A DNA stretch of 64,000 bases from Sphingomonas sp. LM7 (GCF_002002925.1 NZ_CP019511.1:1550001-1614000), one strand, 5' to 3'. Shown: positions 18,306-26,449, counted from the first letter of the stretch. Program-made: numbers and translations. The notes: generated by a model not told the origin, from the letters alone.

Positions 18306-19700
18306 TCAGCTCGTCTGCCACCCTCCCCCAAGCGCCTTGAACAGATCGACCTGCGTCGTGGCGATCTGCGCATCCGCAGCCGCCAGAGCGGCCTCGGCGT
18401 CGGCGAAGGTGCGTTCGGCGTCGAGCAGCGCGAGGCTGTCGATATCGCCTTCGCGCTGGCGGGTGCGCGAGATGTTCACAGCCGCCTGTGCCTCGGTCTG
18501 CGCCGCCTGGAGCGCGGCGCGGCGTTCGAGCGCATGGGCATAGGCCGACAGCGCGGTCTCGGTTTCCTGCAACGCGCCGAGCACCACTCCGTCGAAGGTC
18601 GCGAGCGCGGCCTGGGTATCGGCTTCGGCTGCCTGGACGCGCGCGCGCGCCGGCTCGGGGTTGATCGCCCAGTTGAGCAGCCCGCCCAGCAGGAAGCGCA
18701 GCGGCCCGCCGGTGAAGATCTCGCCAATATCGCTGCCGGTCGAGCCGACCGAACCGCCCAGCGTGATCCGCGGATAGAGATCGGCGGTGGCGACGCCGAT
18801 CCGCGCGGTGTTGGCGGCGAGGCGGCGCTCGGCGGCGCGGATGTCGGGACGGCGGGCAAGCAGGGCGGCGCCGTCGCCGACCGGGATCGGTTGGGCGAGG
18901 CGGAGCGTCGTCGTGCGCGCGCGGGCGGTATCGGGCAGGTCGGCCGGCTTGCGGCCGGTGAGCGTGGCGAGGCGGAACAGCGCCGCGTCGCGCTGGGCGG
19001 CAAACGCGGGGACTTCGGCCTGGCGCTGGTTGCGCAGCGCGCCGATCCGCGCGGTGTCGAGCCGGGTGGCGAGGCCGACGCCGCGACGGCGCTCGGTCAG
19101 GTCGATCGACTGGTCGAGCAGCTTGACGATGCGCTCGGCGACCGCGAGCCGCTCGGCGGAGGAAGTCGCATCGGCATAGGCGCGCGCAGTCTCGGCGGCG
19201 ACGATCACGCGGACCGCGTCGGCATCGGCCTCGGCAGCCGCCAAGTCGCCCTGGCCGGCTTCTACGCCGCGCGAGACGCGGCCGAACAGATCGACTTCGT
19301 ACGAGACGTTGAGGCCGGCATCGACCTGCCAGTCCTCGCGCGACGCGCCGGGCGGCGCCTGCATTTCGGGGAGGCGGACATAGTTGCCGCCGGCAGCGAT
19401 ATTGGCCTGGGGCAGCCGGTTGGCATTGGCCCCGCGCAGCGCCGCGCGCGCACGGGCGATGCGCGCGACGGCGACGCGGACATCGGTATTGGCGGCCAGC
19501 GCGTCGGTGACGAGCTGGTCGAGCACCGGATCGTTGTAGAGCCGCCACCAGTCGCCCTTGACGGGCTCGGGGGTGACGGCCGCGCTGGTGGCGACGAAGT
19601 TACCGGCGGCGGTCTGGGGATGGACCGGGGCGGTGTAGTTCGGGCCGGCGGCGCAGGCGGCTAGTGCCAGTGCCGAGGCGGTGATCAGGAAATTGCGCAT
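18306..19700 (-). CDS. Outer-membrane efflux lipoprotein, NodT/OprM family
   Basis: A 464-residue TolC-like outer-membrane factor. The N-terminal lipoprotein signal has its cysteine in ALAACAAGPNY. Two copies of the OEP repeat are seen, including RRPDIRAAERRLAANTARIGVATADLYPRI, a standard NodT-family signature, and the end FKALGGGW. It forms the exit duct for the RND pump encoded upstream. The ATG at 19700 is followed by the signal peptide. A 120-bp junction with a palindromic repeat separates it from the RND gene. Confidence 0.9.
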   Translation of the reverse strand: MRNFLITASALALAACAAGPNYTAPVHPQTAAGNFVATSAAVTPEPVKGDWWRLYNDPVLDQLVTDALAANTDVRVAVARIARARAALRGANANRLPQANIAAGGNYVRLPEMQAPPGASREDWQVDAGLNVSYEVDLFGRVSRGVEAGQGDLAAAEADADAVRVIVAAETARAYADATSSAERLAVAERIVKLLDQSIDLTERRRGVGLATRLDTARIGALRNQRQAEVPAFAAQRDAALFRLATLTGRKPADLPDTARARTTTLRLAQPIPVGDGAALLARRPDIRAAERRLAANTARIGVATADLYPRITLGGSVGSTGSDIGEIFTGGPLRFLLGGLLNWAINPEPARARVQAAEADTQAALATFDGVVLGALQETETALSAYAHALERRAALQAAQTEAQAAVNISRTRQREGDIDSLALLDAERTFADAEAALAAADAQIATTQVDLFKALGGGWQTS

Positions 19701-19720
19701 GATAGCGTCCTTTGATTTCT

Positions 19721-19814
19721 CTGCCCTCACCCTTCCCACCGCTTCGCGGCGGGCCCCTTCCCTCTCCCATCGGGAGAGGGAGGGAGGCGCGGAGCGCCGG
19801 AAGGATGAGGGCAG
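19721..19814. repeat. Palindromic repeat with nested hairpins (family C, solo copy)
   Basis: Outer 16-bp arms at 19721-19736 and 19799-19814 pair with one mismatch. Inside are a CCGC/GCGG stem, a central 9-bp stem (CCCTCTCCC with GGGAGAGGG, 19760-19780) and a GGCGC/GCGCC stem. The order C-rich segment, GC hairpin, GGCCCCT, then CTCCCAT hairpin is the same as at the right end of the DUF559 cassette (25626-25689). It fills the RND-OMF junction. Confidence 0.75.
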
Positions 19815-19820
19815 CATCGG

Positions 19821-22800
19821 TTACTCAGCCGGCTGCAGCACGGGTTCGGCGTGTCCGCCCGATCCACGCCGCCTGCGCGCGAGACGCTGTCCAAGCCCGC
19901 GGCAGACGACGTAGAAGGTCGGGGTGAAGAGCAGGCCGAACGCGGTCACGCCCATCATTCCGAAGAACACCGCAGTGCCGAGCGCCTGGCGGAGCTCGGC
20001 CCCTGCCCCGCTTGCGATCAGGAGCGGCACGGCGCCGAGGATGAACGCGAACGAGGTCATCAGGATCGGCCGCAGGCGATCGCGCGCGGCACGCACCGCG
20101 GCTTCGACCGGCGACAGGCCATCCTCTTCCTCGGCCTGCTTGGCGAACTCGACCACGAGGATCGCGTTCTTGGCAGCCAGCGCGATCAGCACGACGAGGC
20201 CGATCTGGGTGAGGACGTTGTTGTCCATTCCCCGCAGGTTCACGCCGGCCATCGCCGCGAGCAGGCACATCGGCACGATCAGGATGATCGCGAGCGGCAT
20301 CGTCAGGCTCTCATATTGCGCCGCGAGCACGAGGAAGACGAACAGCACCGCCAGCCCGAACACGAGACCTGCCGTGCTTCCCGCCATCTTCTGCTGGAAG
20401 GCGATGCCGGTCCATTCGGCGCTGTAGCCGGCGGGCAGCTCGCTCGCGATCTTCTCCATCGTGTCGAGCGACGCTCCCGAGCTGTAGCCCGGCGCGGTGT
20501 CGCCATCGACTTCGACCGCGGGGAACAGATTGTAGCGCGTCACGCGATACGGCCCGGTCTTGTTCTCGAAGGTCGAGACCGACCCGATCGGCACCATCTG
20601 GCCCGAGTTCGAGCGAGTCTTGAGGTTGGCGATGTCCGCCTCGGTTGCGCGGAACGGCGTGTCGGCCTGCGCGGTGACGCGATAGGTGCGACCGAGCATG
20701 TTGAAGTCGTTGACGAAGGCCGAGCCGAGATAGACGTTGAGCGCCTCGAACACGCGTTCGGGTGGCACGCCGAGCATGTCGGCCTTGCGCCGGTCGATAT
20801 CGGCGAAAACGCGCGGGGTGGCGGTGTTGAAGAAGGTGTAGATCTGCTGGAGGCCCGGGGTCTGGTTGGCCTGGCCGATCAGCCCGTACGCGGTCTTTCC
20901 GAGCGCTTCATAGCCGTGCTCGGCGCGGTCCTGGACCATCATCCGATAGCCGCCGGCCGAGCCGATGCCCTGGATGAGCGGCGGCGGCACCACGAGCAGC
21001 ATCGCCTCGTTGATGTCGGCGGTGCGTTTCCGCGCCTCGTTCATGATCCCGGCATAGCTGACGCCGAGCTTCGCGCGCTCCTCGAACGACAGCAGCGGGA
21101 CATAGGCAGCGGCCGAGTTCGGCGCGAGCGTCTGGGACGGACCGTCGAAGCCCGCAAGCATCACCGAACCCTTGACGCCCGGGATCGGCAGGATGCGCGC
21201 AACGACCTTGCGCATCACCTCATCGGTGCGTTCGAGCGACGAGCCCGGCGGCAGCTGGATCACGGTGAGGAAATAGCCCTGGTCCTGCGCCGGGATGAAG
21301 CCGACCGGCGTCACCCAGAACATGCCCACCGTGGCAGCGATCAGGCCGACATAAGTGACCATCATCCGCTTGGGACGCGTCACCAGCTTGCGCGTCAGGC
21401 TGGCATAGCCGTTGCTCATCCGCTCGAAGCCGCGGTTGAACCAGTCGGCGCCACGCTGGGTGACCCGACCGATCCTCCCCCTGGGCTCGCCTTCATGGCC
21501 GCGCAGCAGCAGCGCCGCGAGCGCAGGAGAGAGCGTGAGCGAGACAAGCAGCGAGATCGCGGTTGCGGCCGAGATCGTCACGGCGAACTGCTTGTAGAAG
21601 GCGCCCGACAGACCGTTGAGGAACAAGGTCGGCAGGAACACCGCGAGCAGCACCAGCACGATTGCGACCAGCGCGCCCGACACTTCGTCCATCGAGGTCT
21701 GCGCCGCCTTGAGCGGAGTCATCCCCCGCGCGAGATTACGCTCGACATTCTCGACCACGACGATCGCGTCATCGACGACGATACCGATCGCCAACACCAG
21801 GCCGAACAGCGAGAGGTTGTTGAGTGAGTAACCGAGCGGCAGCAGCACTGCCATCGTGCCGATCAGCGAGACCGGGATCGCGACCACCGGAATGATCGCC
21901 GCACGCCACTTCTGCAGGAAGACGATCACGACGAGCACGACGAGCAGGATCGCCTCGCCCAGCGTGTGATAGACGGCGTCGATCGACTGGGCGATGAACT
22001 CGGTCGGGTTGTAGATGACGCGATATTCGAGACCCTTGGGGAAGGTCTTCGACATCGTCTCGAGCTCGTGCTCGATGGCCTGCGCCGAGGCGAGCGCGTT
22101 CGAGCCCGGGCGCTGGAACACGCCGAGGATCACGGTGGGCTGGTTCGAGAGATAGGTGTTGGAGGAATAATCCGCGGCACCGAGCTCAACGCGCGCGACG
22201 TCGCTGACGCGGACTTGGCGGCCATCGGCGTCCGAGCGGATCACGACCTGGCCGAATTCGCTGGGGTCCTTGAGGCGGCCCTGGGTCTCGATATTGACCT
22301 GATAGGCATTGCCCGCCGGCGTGGAGCCCGGCTGTCCGAGCGTGCCCGCGGCGACCTGGATGTTCTGCGCGCGCAGTGCCGAGACGATGTCGCCTGCAGT
22401 GAGATTGAGCGCGGCGGCGCGGCCCGGATCGATCCAGATCCGCATCGCATAATCGCGCGCGCCGAACATCCGCACGTCGCCCACGCCTTCGATACGCGCG
22501 AGGCGATCCTTGACCTGGGTGAGCGCGTAGTTCGAGATGAAGCTACGATCGACCGAATTGTCGGGCGAGATAAGGTTGACCACCATCAGGAAGTCCGGAG
22601 TGGTCTTGCGCGTCACCACGCCGAGCCGCTGGACTTCCTGTGGCAGGCGCGGCGTTGCGACCGCGACGCGGTTCTGCACCAGCACCTGTGCGTTATCGAG
22701 ATCGGTGCCCGACTTGAACGTCACCGTGATCGTGACATTGCCGTCGCCGGTCGATTGCGACGACTGGTAGAGCATGTCGTCGACGCCGTTGATCTCCTGC

Positions 22801-23003
22801 TCGATCGGCGCGGCGACGGTCTCGGCGACGGTCTCGGCCGAGGCGCCGGGATAGGAGGCGCTGACCGTCACCGTCGGCGGGACGATGTCGGGATATTGCG
22901 AAATGGGAAGCGCGAGATAGGCGATCGCGCCGATGATCGTGATGACCACCGATATGACCGCCGCAAAGATCGGGCGCGTGATGAAGAAACGCGAGAGGCG
23001 CAT
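19821..23003 (-). CDS. RND multidrug efflux permease, HAE1 (AcrB/MexB) family
   Basis: A 1060-residue inner-membrane pump of full HAE1 length. It begins MRLSRFFITRPIFAAVISVV, typical of AcrB homologues. The proton-relay aspartates lie in GIVVDDAIVVVENVER (helix 4), the relay lysine is in ALAAKNAILVVEFAKQ (helix 10), and two large periplasmic loops are present. It uses proton influx to expel hydrophobic or amphiphilic compounds through the adaptor and outer-membrane factor in the same operon. The substrate range cannot be told. A 167-bp junction with repeats separates it from the adaptor. Confidence 0.93.
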   Translation of the reverse strand: MRLSRFFITRPIFAAVISVVITIIGAIAYLALPISQYPDIVPPTVTVSASYPGASAETVAETVAAPIEQEINGVDDMLYQSSQSTGDGNVTITVTFKSGTDLDNAQVLVQNRVAVATPRLPQEVQRLGVVTRKTTPDFLMVVNLISPDNSVDRSFISNYALTQVKDRLARIEGVGDVRMFGARDYAMRIWIDPGRAAALNLTAGDIVSALRAQNIQVAAGTLGQPGSTPAGNAYQVNIETQGRLKDPSEFGQVVIRSDADGRQVRVSDVARVELGAADYSSNTYLSNQPTVILGVFQRPGSNALASAQAIEHELETMSKTFPKGLEYRVIYNPTEFIAQSIDAVYHTLGEAILLVVLVVIVFLQKWRAAIIPVVAIPVSLIGTMAVLLPLGYSLNNLSLFGLVLAIGIVVDDAIVVVENVERNLARGMTPLKAAQTSMDEVSGALVAIVLVLLAVFLPTLFLNGLSGAFYKQFAVTISAATAISLLVSLTLSPALAALLLRGHEGEPRGRIGRVTQRGADWFNRGFERMSNGYASLTRKLVTRPKRMMVTYVGLIAATVGMFWVTPVGFIPAQDQGYFLTVIQLPPGSSLERTDEVMRKVVARILPIPGVKGSVMLAGFDGPSQTLAPNSAAAYVPLLSFEERAKLGVSYAGIMNEARKRTADINEAMLLVVPPPLIQGIGSAGGYRMMVQDRAEHGYEALGKTAYGLIGQANQTPGLQQIYTFFNTATPRVFADIDRRKADMLGVPPERVFEALNVYLGSAFVNDFNMLGRTYRVTAQADTPFRATEADIANLKTRSNSGQMVPIGSVSTFENKTGPYRVTRYNLFPAVEVDGDTAPGYSSGASLDTMEKIASELPAGYSAEWTGIAFQQKMAGSTAGLVFGLAVLFVFLVLAAQYESLTMPLAIILIVPMCLLAAMAGVNLRGMDNNVLTQIGLVVLIALAAKNAILVVEFAKQAEEEDGLSPVEAAVRAARDRLRPILMTSFAFILGAVPLLIASGAGAELRQALGTAVFFGMMGVTAFGLLFTPTFYVVCRGLGQRLARRRRGSGGHAEPVLQPAE

Positions 23004-23033
23004 GGGCCTACTCCTCGCTGGAGGGATGCGAAT

Positions 23034-23125
23034 TCCCGCTCGGGCTAGGCTTGTCGAAGACCGGCCACGTGCGACGTGCGCGTAGCGGGCCGCCCTTCGA
23101 CAAGCTCAGGGCGAACGGGTGGTTT
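23034..23125. repeat. Imperfect inverted repeat (family B) in the adaptor-RND junction
   Basis: The segment GGCTTGTCGAAG at 23048-23059 is opposed by CTTCGACAAGCTCAGGGC at 23094-23111, with flanking CCCGCTCGGG and GCGAACGGG extending the match to about 25 bp with mismatches. The right arm is a sequence commonly seen as a dispersed palindrome in sphingomonads and xanthomonads. Confidence 0.65.
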
Positions 23126-23170
23126 GGGTCCTGCCGCCGGGCCATTGGGGACCGCCCGGCGGCAGGTCGG

Positions 23171-24442
23171 TCAGCGGGCGAAGGTTGCTTCGCCCGTGAC
23201 CGGAGCCGAGATGACCGGAGTCTCCGCCGCCTTGAGCGGCTCGACCTTGCCCTGTCGGATCTGAACCTTGACGCCGGGCTGCTGGACCAGCTGGGCCCCG
23301 GCGATGACGACGCGGTCCTGCGGGGTGAGCCCGGTGCGGATGACGCGCAGGCCGTTGACGACGGGCCCGACCTGGACCTGCCGCGGCTCAAGCGTGCCCT
23401 GCTTGCCGACCACCATCACGATTTTCCGCGCCTGATCGGTGCTGACCGCGACATCAGGGACCATCAGCGCGCTGGAGGTGCCGCCGGCCGAGAGCCGCAT
23501 GTTGCCGAACATGCCCGGGGTGAGGAACATCCCCGGATTGGTCAGCACCGCGCGGCCGCGCATCGTCCCCGACTTGGGATCGAGCCCGTTGTCGGTGAAG
23601 TCGAGCCTGCCCTTCCAGCGATAGTCGGGCTCGTCCTGCAGACGGATCTCGACGGGAGACTCGGCGCCACCCGCCTCTGCCGCGCGCTTGGCCTTGAGGA
23701 ACAACGCCTCCGACCCGTCGAAGCTGAAATAGATCGGATCGAGCGAATTGATCGTGGTGAGCAGCGAACTGCCTGCCCCTTCCCCGGCCGCGACCAGATT
23801 GCCGGCATCGACCTTGCGGTCCGAGATGCGGCCGGCGATCGGAGCGCGGACCTGGGTGAACTCGACATCGAGCGAACGGGCACGGACCCGGGCCTGCGCA
23901 GCGGCGACTGACGCGCGGGCTGCGCGGACGCGGGCCTGGAGCCGCTCGACATCGCTCTTCGATACCGCTTCCACGGCGACCAGCCGCTCGGCGCGGCCCA
24001 GATCGGATTCGGCGAGCGCGAGGTCGCTTTGCGCGGTCGCGACACCGGCGCGGGCCTCTGCCAGCGCCGCGGCGAACGGGCGGCTGTCGAGCGAAAAGAG
24101 CAACTGGCCCTTCTGGACAATCGCGCCATCGGTGAAGTGGATGCCGACGACCTGCCCCGAGACGCGCGGACGCACCTCGACGCTGCGGCTCGCTTCGAAG
24201 CGGCCGACATAATCATCCCATTCATTGACCTGGCGGACCAGGGGCTGGGCGACGGTGACGGTGGGCGGCGGCGGCGCGGCGATCGCGGGCGCCTGACGGT
24301 TGGCGAGGCCGAGCCCGCCGGCAACCAGGACGATCGGCAGCGCGACGAACGCGCCCTTGTGCCAGAGCGGCCGGCGCTTAGGGCTCGGGCCGGGCGGCGC
24401 CTGATCGGGCTCGACCGCATCGATACGCGTGATCATGTTCAT
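23171..24442 (-). CDS. RND efflux periplasmic adaptor (AcrA/MexA-type)
   Basis: A 423-residue membrane fusion protein. A short cytoplasmic N-terminus and one membrane anchor (residues about 31-47) precede the lipoyl half (RVSGQVVGIHFTDGAIVQKGQLLF), an alpha-hairpin (LAEARAGVATAQSDLALAESDLGRAERL by pieces), the second lipoyl half (TQVRAPIAGRISDRKVDAGNL) and the beta-barrel domain. It bridges the pump and the outer-membrane factor. Its ATG overlaps the stop of the small upstream gene (TAATG), so the two are coupled. Confidence 0.9.
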   Translation of the reverse strand: MNMITRIDAVEPDQAPPGPSPKRRPLWHKGAFVALPIVLVAGGLGLANRQAPAIAAPPPPTVTVAQPLVRQVNEWDDYVGRFEASRSVEVRPRVSGQVVGIHFTDGAIVQKGQLLFSLDSRPFAAALAEARAGVATAQSDLALAESDLGRAERLVAVEAVSKSDVERLQARVRAARASVAAAQARVRARSLDVEFTQVRAPIAGRISDRKVDAGNLVAAGEGAGSSLLTTINSLDPIYFSFDGSEALFLKAKRAAEAGGAESPVEIRLQDEPDYRWKGRLDFTDNGLDPKSGTMRGRAVLTNPGMFLTPGMFGNMRLSAGGTSSALMVPDVAVSTDQARKIVMVVGKQGTLEPRQVQVGPVVNGLRVIRTGLTPQDRVVIAGAQLVQQPGVKVQIRQGKVEPLKAAETPVISAPVTGEATFAR

Positions 24443-24840
24443 TAGCGATTTCCCTGATTGAGGGCTGCCCGGCCCCGGCTGATGCTGGCGAGCAGCGTTT
24501 CATATTGTTCGGTGGTGAAGCCGACTTCGTGGAAGGCGCGGATCGCGGCGCGCGGCACGGTGTAGCCCTTGTGCCACGCATGAACCGCCAGACGGCGAAG
24601 CGCCTCGAGCCGCGAGTCGGCGAGCTCGGGATTGGGCCGCTGGCCGCCGAACACCATGGTCAGCGCGGTGGCGAGCTTGCCCGGCTTGTGGAGCGAAGAA
24701 AGGCGATCGTTCTGGGCGATCGCGACGACTTGCCATTCCAGCGCGGAGAAGCCGGTGTGGGTGCGCGGCGCGGTGGCGACGACGTCGGCGGGCGCCGTGA
24801 TCGGGCTGCCTTCGAGCGCGCTGAAATTGAGATAGGCCAT
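24442..24840 (-). CDS. Small protein of unknown function heading the RND operon
   Basis: A 132-residue protein, probably cytosolic: no signal peptide or membrane segment. The sequence is rich in helix-forming residues; recognisable pieces are TGFSALEWQVVAIAQNDRLSSL and GFTTEQYETLLASISRGRAAL. I do not recognise the family. Its stop overlaps the adaptor start by one base (TAATG), and it starts the operon, so it is likely expressed under the same control as the pump. It might be a regulatory or chaperone-like partner; no function is assigned. Confidence 0.7.
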   Translation of the reverse strand: MAYLNFSALEGSPITAPADVVATAPRTHTGFSALEWQVVAIAQNDRLSSLHKPGKLATALTMVFGGQRPNPELADSRLEALRRLAVHAWHKGYTVPRAAIRAFHEVGFTTEQYETLLASISRGRAALNQGNR

Positions 24841-25017
24841 GATAGTCTCCCTTCTGGCCGGCGGCGGACGTGCCGCTCCCCTGCCCGCGGCGCATCGGCC
24901 ACGGGATCACCGGCGATTGTTTGTCGCGAAGGCGCAGGTCTTCCTCGCCCGAGCGATGCTCGCGCGGCAGGATGGCCAAGCCTCAAAATGTGGATCGACG
25001 CGCGGGGCGCCGATGGT

Positions 25018-25059
25018 TCAGGCCGTGGCCCGTTCTCGTTTGCTTGCGAGCTGACGCAT
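25018..25059 (-). CDS. Possible 13-residue leader peptide upstream of the RND operon
   Basis: A short frame, MRQLASKRERATA then TGA, has a strong AAGGAG ribosome-binding site six bases upstream (25067-25072). It lies in the long 5' region of the efflux operon, between the operators (25109-25169) and the first gene (24840). The strong ribosome-binding site ahead of a tiny frame is the pattern of a leader peptide that controls downstream expression. It could also be chance. Confidence 0.35.
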   Translation of the reverse strand: MRQLASKRERATA

Positions 25060-25108
25060 AGGCGGCTCCTTCGTCTGGTCCCGGTTGCGAAGGTGACTTC
25101 TCACTTCC

Positions 25109-25122
25109 ATACCGACTGGTAT
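25109..25122. promoter_or_regulatory. TetR-type operator 1 of the efflux operon
   Basis: The palindrome ATACC-GACT-GGTAT has 5-bp arms around a 4-bp spacer. A related site follows 47 bp further on. These are probably bound by the TetR protein encoded at 25715-26326. Confidence 0.6.
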
Positions 25123-25155
25123 AGAAATCGCGCTGCGGTGCGTCAAGGGCTTTCT

Positions 25156-25169
25156 ATACTGGGCGGTAT
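25156..25169. promoter_or_regulatory. TetR-type operator 2 of the efflux operon
   Basis: ATACT-GGGC-GGTAT, the same 14-bp format as operator 1 with one arm mismatch. The two centres are 47 bp apart. It is embedded in an AT-rich stretch likely to contain the efflux promoter. Confidence 0.55.
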
Positions 25170-25226
25170 TTTTATTGTCGAGGGGAGAAATGTGAGGCCG
25201 AACCCTCTCCATTCTGGATGCCATAG

Positions 25227-25689
25227 CCCTCCCCCTTGATGGGGGAGGGTTGGGTGGGGGTGACCTCTCCGCTAGGCTGCGCGCTGTGAAGCGGGTTCCA
25301 CCTCTCGGCAGTACGGCCCGCGCACGCGCCGCCCGCAAGCAACCAACCGACGCAGAACAGGCACTATGGACGCTGCTCCGTAGGGGCTTCCCAGACCCCC
25401 ACTTCCGTCGCGAGGTCAATTTCCGCCAGTATCGCGCCGATTTTGCCAGCCATCGCGAGAAGTTGGTGATCGAAGCGGATGGCGGACAACATAGCCCGGA
25501 AACCGATGCCGACCGAACCGCGACTATCGAAGCCGATGGCTATCGCGTGCTGCGGTTCTGGAACAACGATATCCTCGCCAACCCCGAAGGGGTCGCAGAA
25601 ACGATAGCGCTCAGCTTGCGACACGGTCACCCTCATCCTCCAACGCGCCGATGCGCGCGGGCCCCTCCTTCTCCCATCAAGGGAGAAGG
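25227..25689. mobile_element. Hairpin-flanked cassette carrying a DUF559 nuclease gene (family C, gene-bearing copy)
   Basis: The left end is a hairpin with 9-bp arms CCCTCCCCC and GGGGGAGGG and loop TTGAT (25227-25249). The right end is a hairpin with arms CCTTCTCCC and GGGAGAAGG and loop ATCAA (25667-25689). The loops are reverse complements, so the ends are inverted repeats. Inside each end lies a G-rich stretch ending GGTGACC (left, 25250-25264) or its complement GGTCACCC (right, 25625-25632). The DUF559 frame begins just inside the left end. No target-site duplication was obvious. Confidence 0.6.
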
Positions 25690-26320
25690 GTTATTTGACG
25701 CAATCGCTAACGCTTCACTTCGTCGGCCAGACCGCGAGGCTGGTTTCGACGAGCCGTTCGAGCTCTTCGTGGCTCGCCCCTGCCCCAGCCTGGAGCGACA
25801 GCCCCTGGAGCAGTGCGCCGAGATAGCCGGCGAGATCCTCGGCAGTCATATGCTCGGGAAGCTCGCCATCCGCCTTGGCCTTGTCGAAGCGCGCGATCAG
25901 CGCGTCCATCGACGATTTGCGACGAGTGATGACTTCTTCGCGGATCGACTCGGCCTCTACACCGCAAGCGACCGAGCTGATCACGCGCAGGCAGCCGCGG
26001 GGTTCGCAATCGCTGGCCTGCATCGCCAGCGCGCCGCGCAGCAACCGGTCGGCGACGCCGCGCGCGGTCGGCGCGTCGAGCGCCTGCGACATGTAGCAGA
26101 GCTTCTCGCGCTCGTAGAGGTCGAGTGCCTTGCGGAACAGCGCCTCCTTGTTGCCGAACGCGGCATAGAGGCTAGGGCGCGTGATCCCCATCGCATCGGT
26201 CAGGTCGGTGAGCGAGGCGCCTTCATATCCCTTGCTCCAGAACACGCGAAGTGCCTGGGCGAGCGCCTCATCGACGCAGAATTCGCGCGGGCGTCCTTTG
26301 GGAGCATTGCAGATCGCTAG
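25286..26320 (+). CDS. DUF559 / Vsr-like endonuclease-domain protein, C-terminus running antisense through the TetR gene
   Basis: From a GTG at 25286 the first about 115 residues form a DUF559 domain (PD-(D/E)XK fold): TDAEQALWTLLRRGFPDPHFRREV, then FRQYRADFASHREKLVIEADGGQH with the acidic Asp and Glu-x-Asp pattern, and DGYRVLRFWNNDIL. Such proteins are usually about 120 residues and resemble very-short-patch repair nucleases. Here no stop follows the domain; the frame passes the right terminal hairpin and runs 600 bp antisense to the TetR gene. The true product is probably the domain plus an accidental tail, or the gene lost its stop. Biological role unknown. Confidence 0.6.
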   Translation: MKRVPPLGSTARARAARKQPTDAEQALWTLLRRGFPDPHFRREVNFRQYRADFASHREKLVIEADGGQHSPETDADRTATIEADGYRVLRFWNNDILANPEGVAETIALSLRHGHPHPPTRRCARAPPSPIKGEGLFDAIANASLRRPDREAGFDEPFELFVARPCPSLERQPLEQCAEIAGEILGSHMLGKLAIRLGLVEARDQRVHRRFATSDDFFADRLGLYTASDRADHAQAAAGFAIAGLHRQRAAQQPVGDAARGRRVERLRHVAELLALVEVECLAEQRLLVAERGIEARARDPHRIGQVGERGAFISLAPEHAKCLGERLIDAEFARASFGSIADR

Positions 26321-26326
26321 TTTCAT
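25715..26326 (-). CDS. TetR-family regulator, probable repressor of the RND operon
   Basis: A 203-residue TetR protein. The N-terminal HTH reads GYEGASLTDLTDAMGITRPSLY followed by AAFGNKEALFRKAL, a textbook TetR DNA-binding domain. The C-terminal ligand domain resembles the TetR_C subgroup with SDCEPRGCLRVISS. The ATG at 26326 is preferred to the longer frame since MKLAICNAPKGRPREF is the normal beginning. A degenerate copy of the efflux operator overlaps its own start codon. It is therefore likely to repress itself and the efflux operon 0.9 kb away; the DUF559 cassette has been inserted between them. Confidence 0.85.
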   Translation of the reverse strand: MKLAICNAPKGRPREFCVDEALAQALRVFWSKGYEGASLTDLTDAMGITRPSLYAAFGNKEALFRKALDLYEREKLCYMSQALDAPTARGVADRLLRGALAMQASDCEPRGCLRVISSVACGVEAESIREEVITRRKSSMDALIARFDKAKADGELPEHMTAEDLAGYLGALLQGLSLQAGAGASHEELERLVETSLAVWPTK

Positions 26327-26338
26327 AATGATCGGTAT
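26325..26338. promoter_or_regulatory. Degenerate TetR operator at the regulator's own start
   Basis: On the minus strand this reads ATACC-GATC-ATTAT. One arm matches the efflux operators exactly; the other keeps 3 of 5 bases. It covers the start codon, consistent with autoregulation. Confidence 0.45.
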
Positions 26339-26449
26339 ATAATCACAAAGTGTGGAAAAATCACTAGTATTAACGCGTAGGCGGACAATGAGGCCCAACC
26401 GTGGCCGCACAAAGAGGGTTGCCCGTGCGATTATGCAACCTTATGCACT

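Noticed and set aside
19851..21827. Long plus-strand open frame across the RND pump gene
   Set aside because: Antisense to a clearly assigned pump gene with family motifs; its translation is rich in Arg, His and Asp, as expected for shadows.
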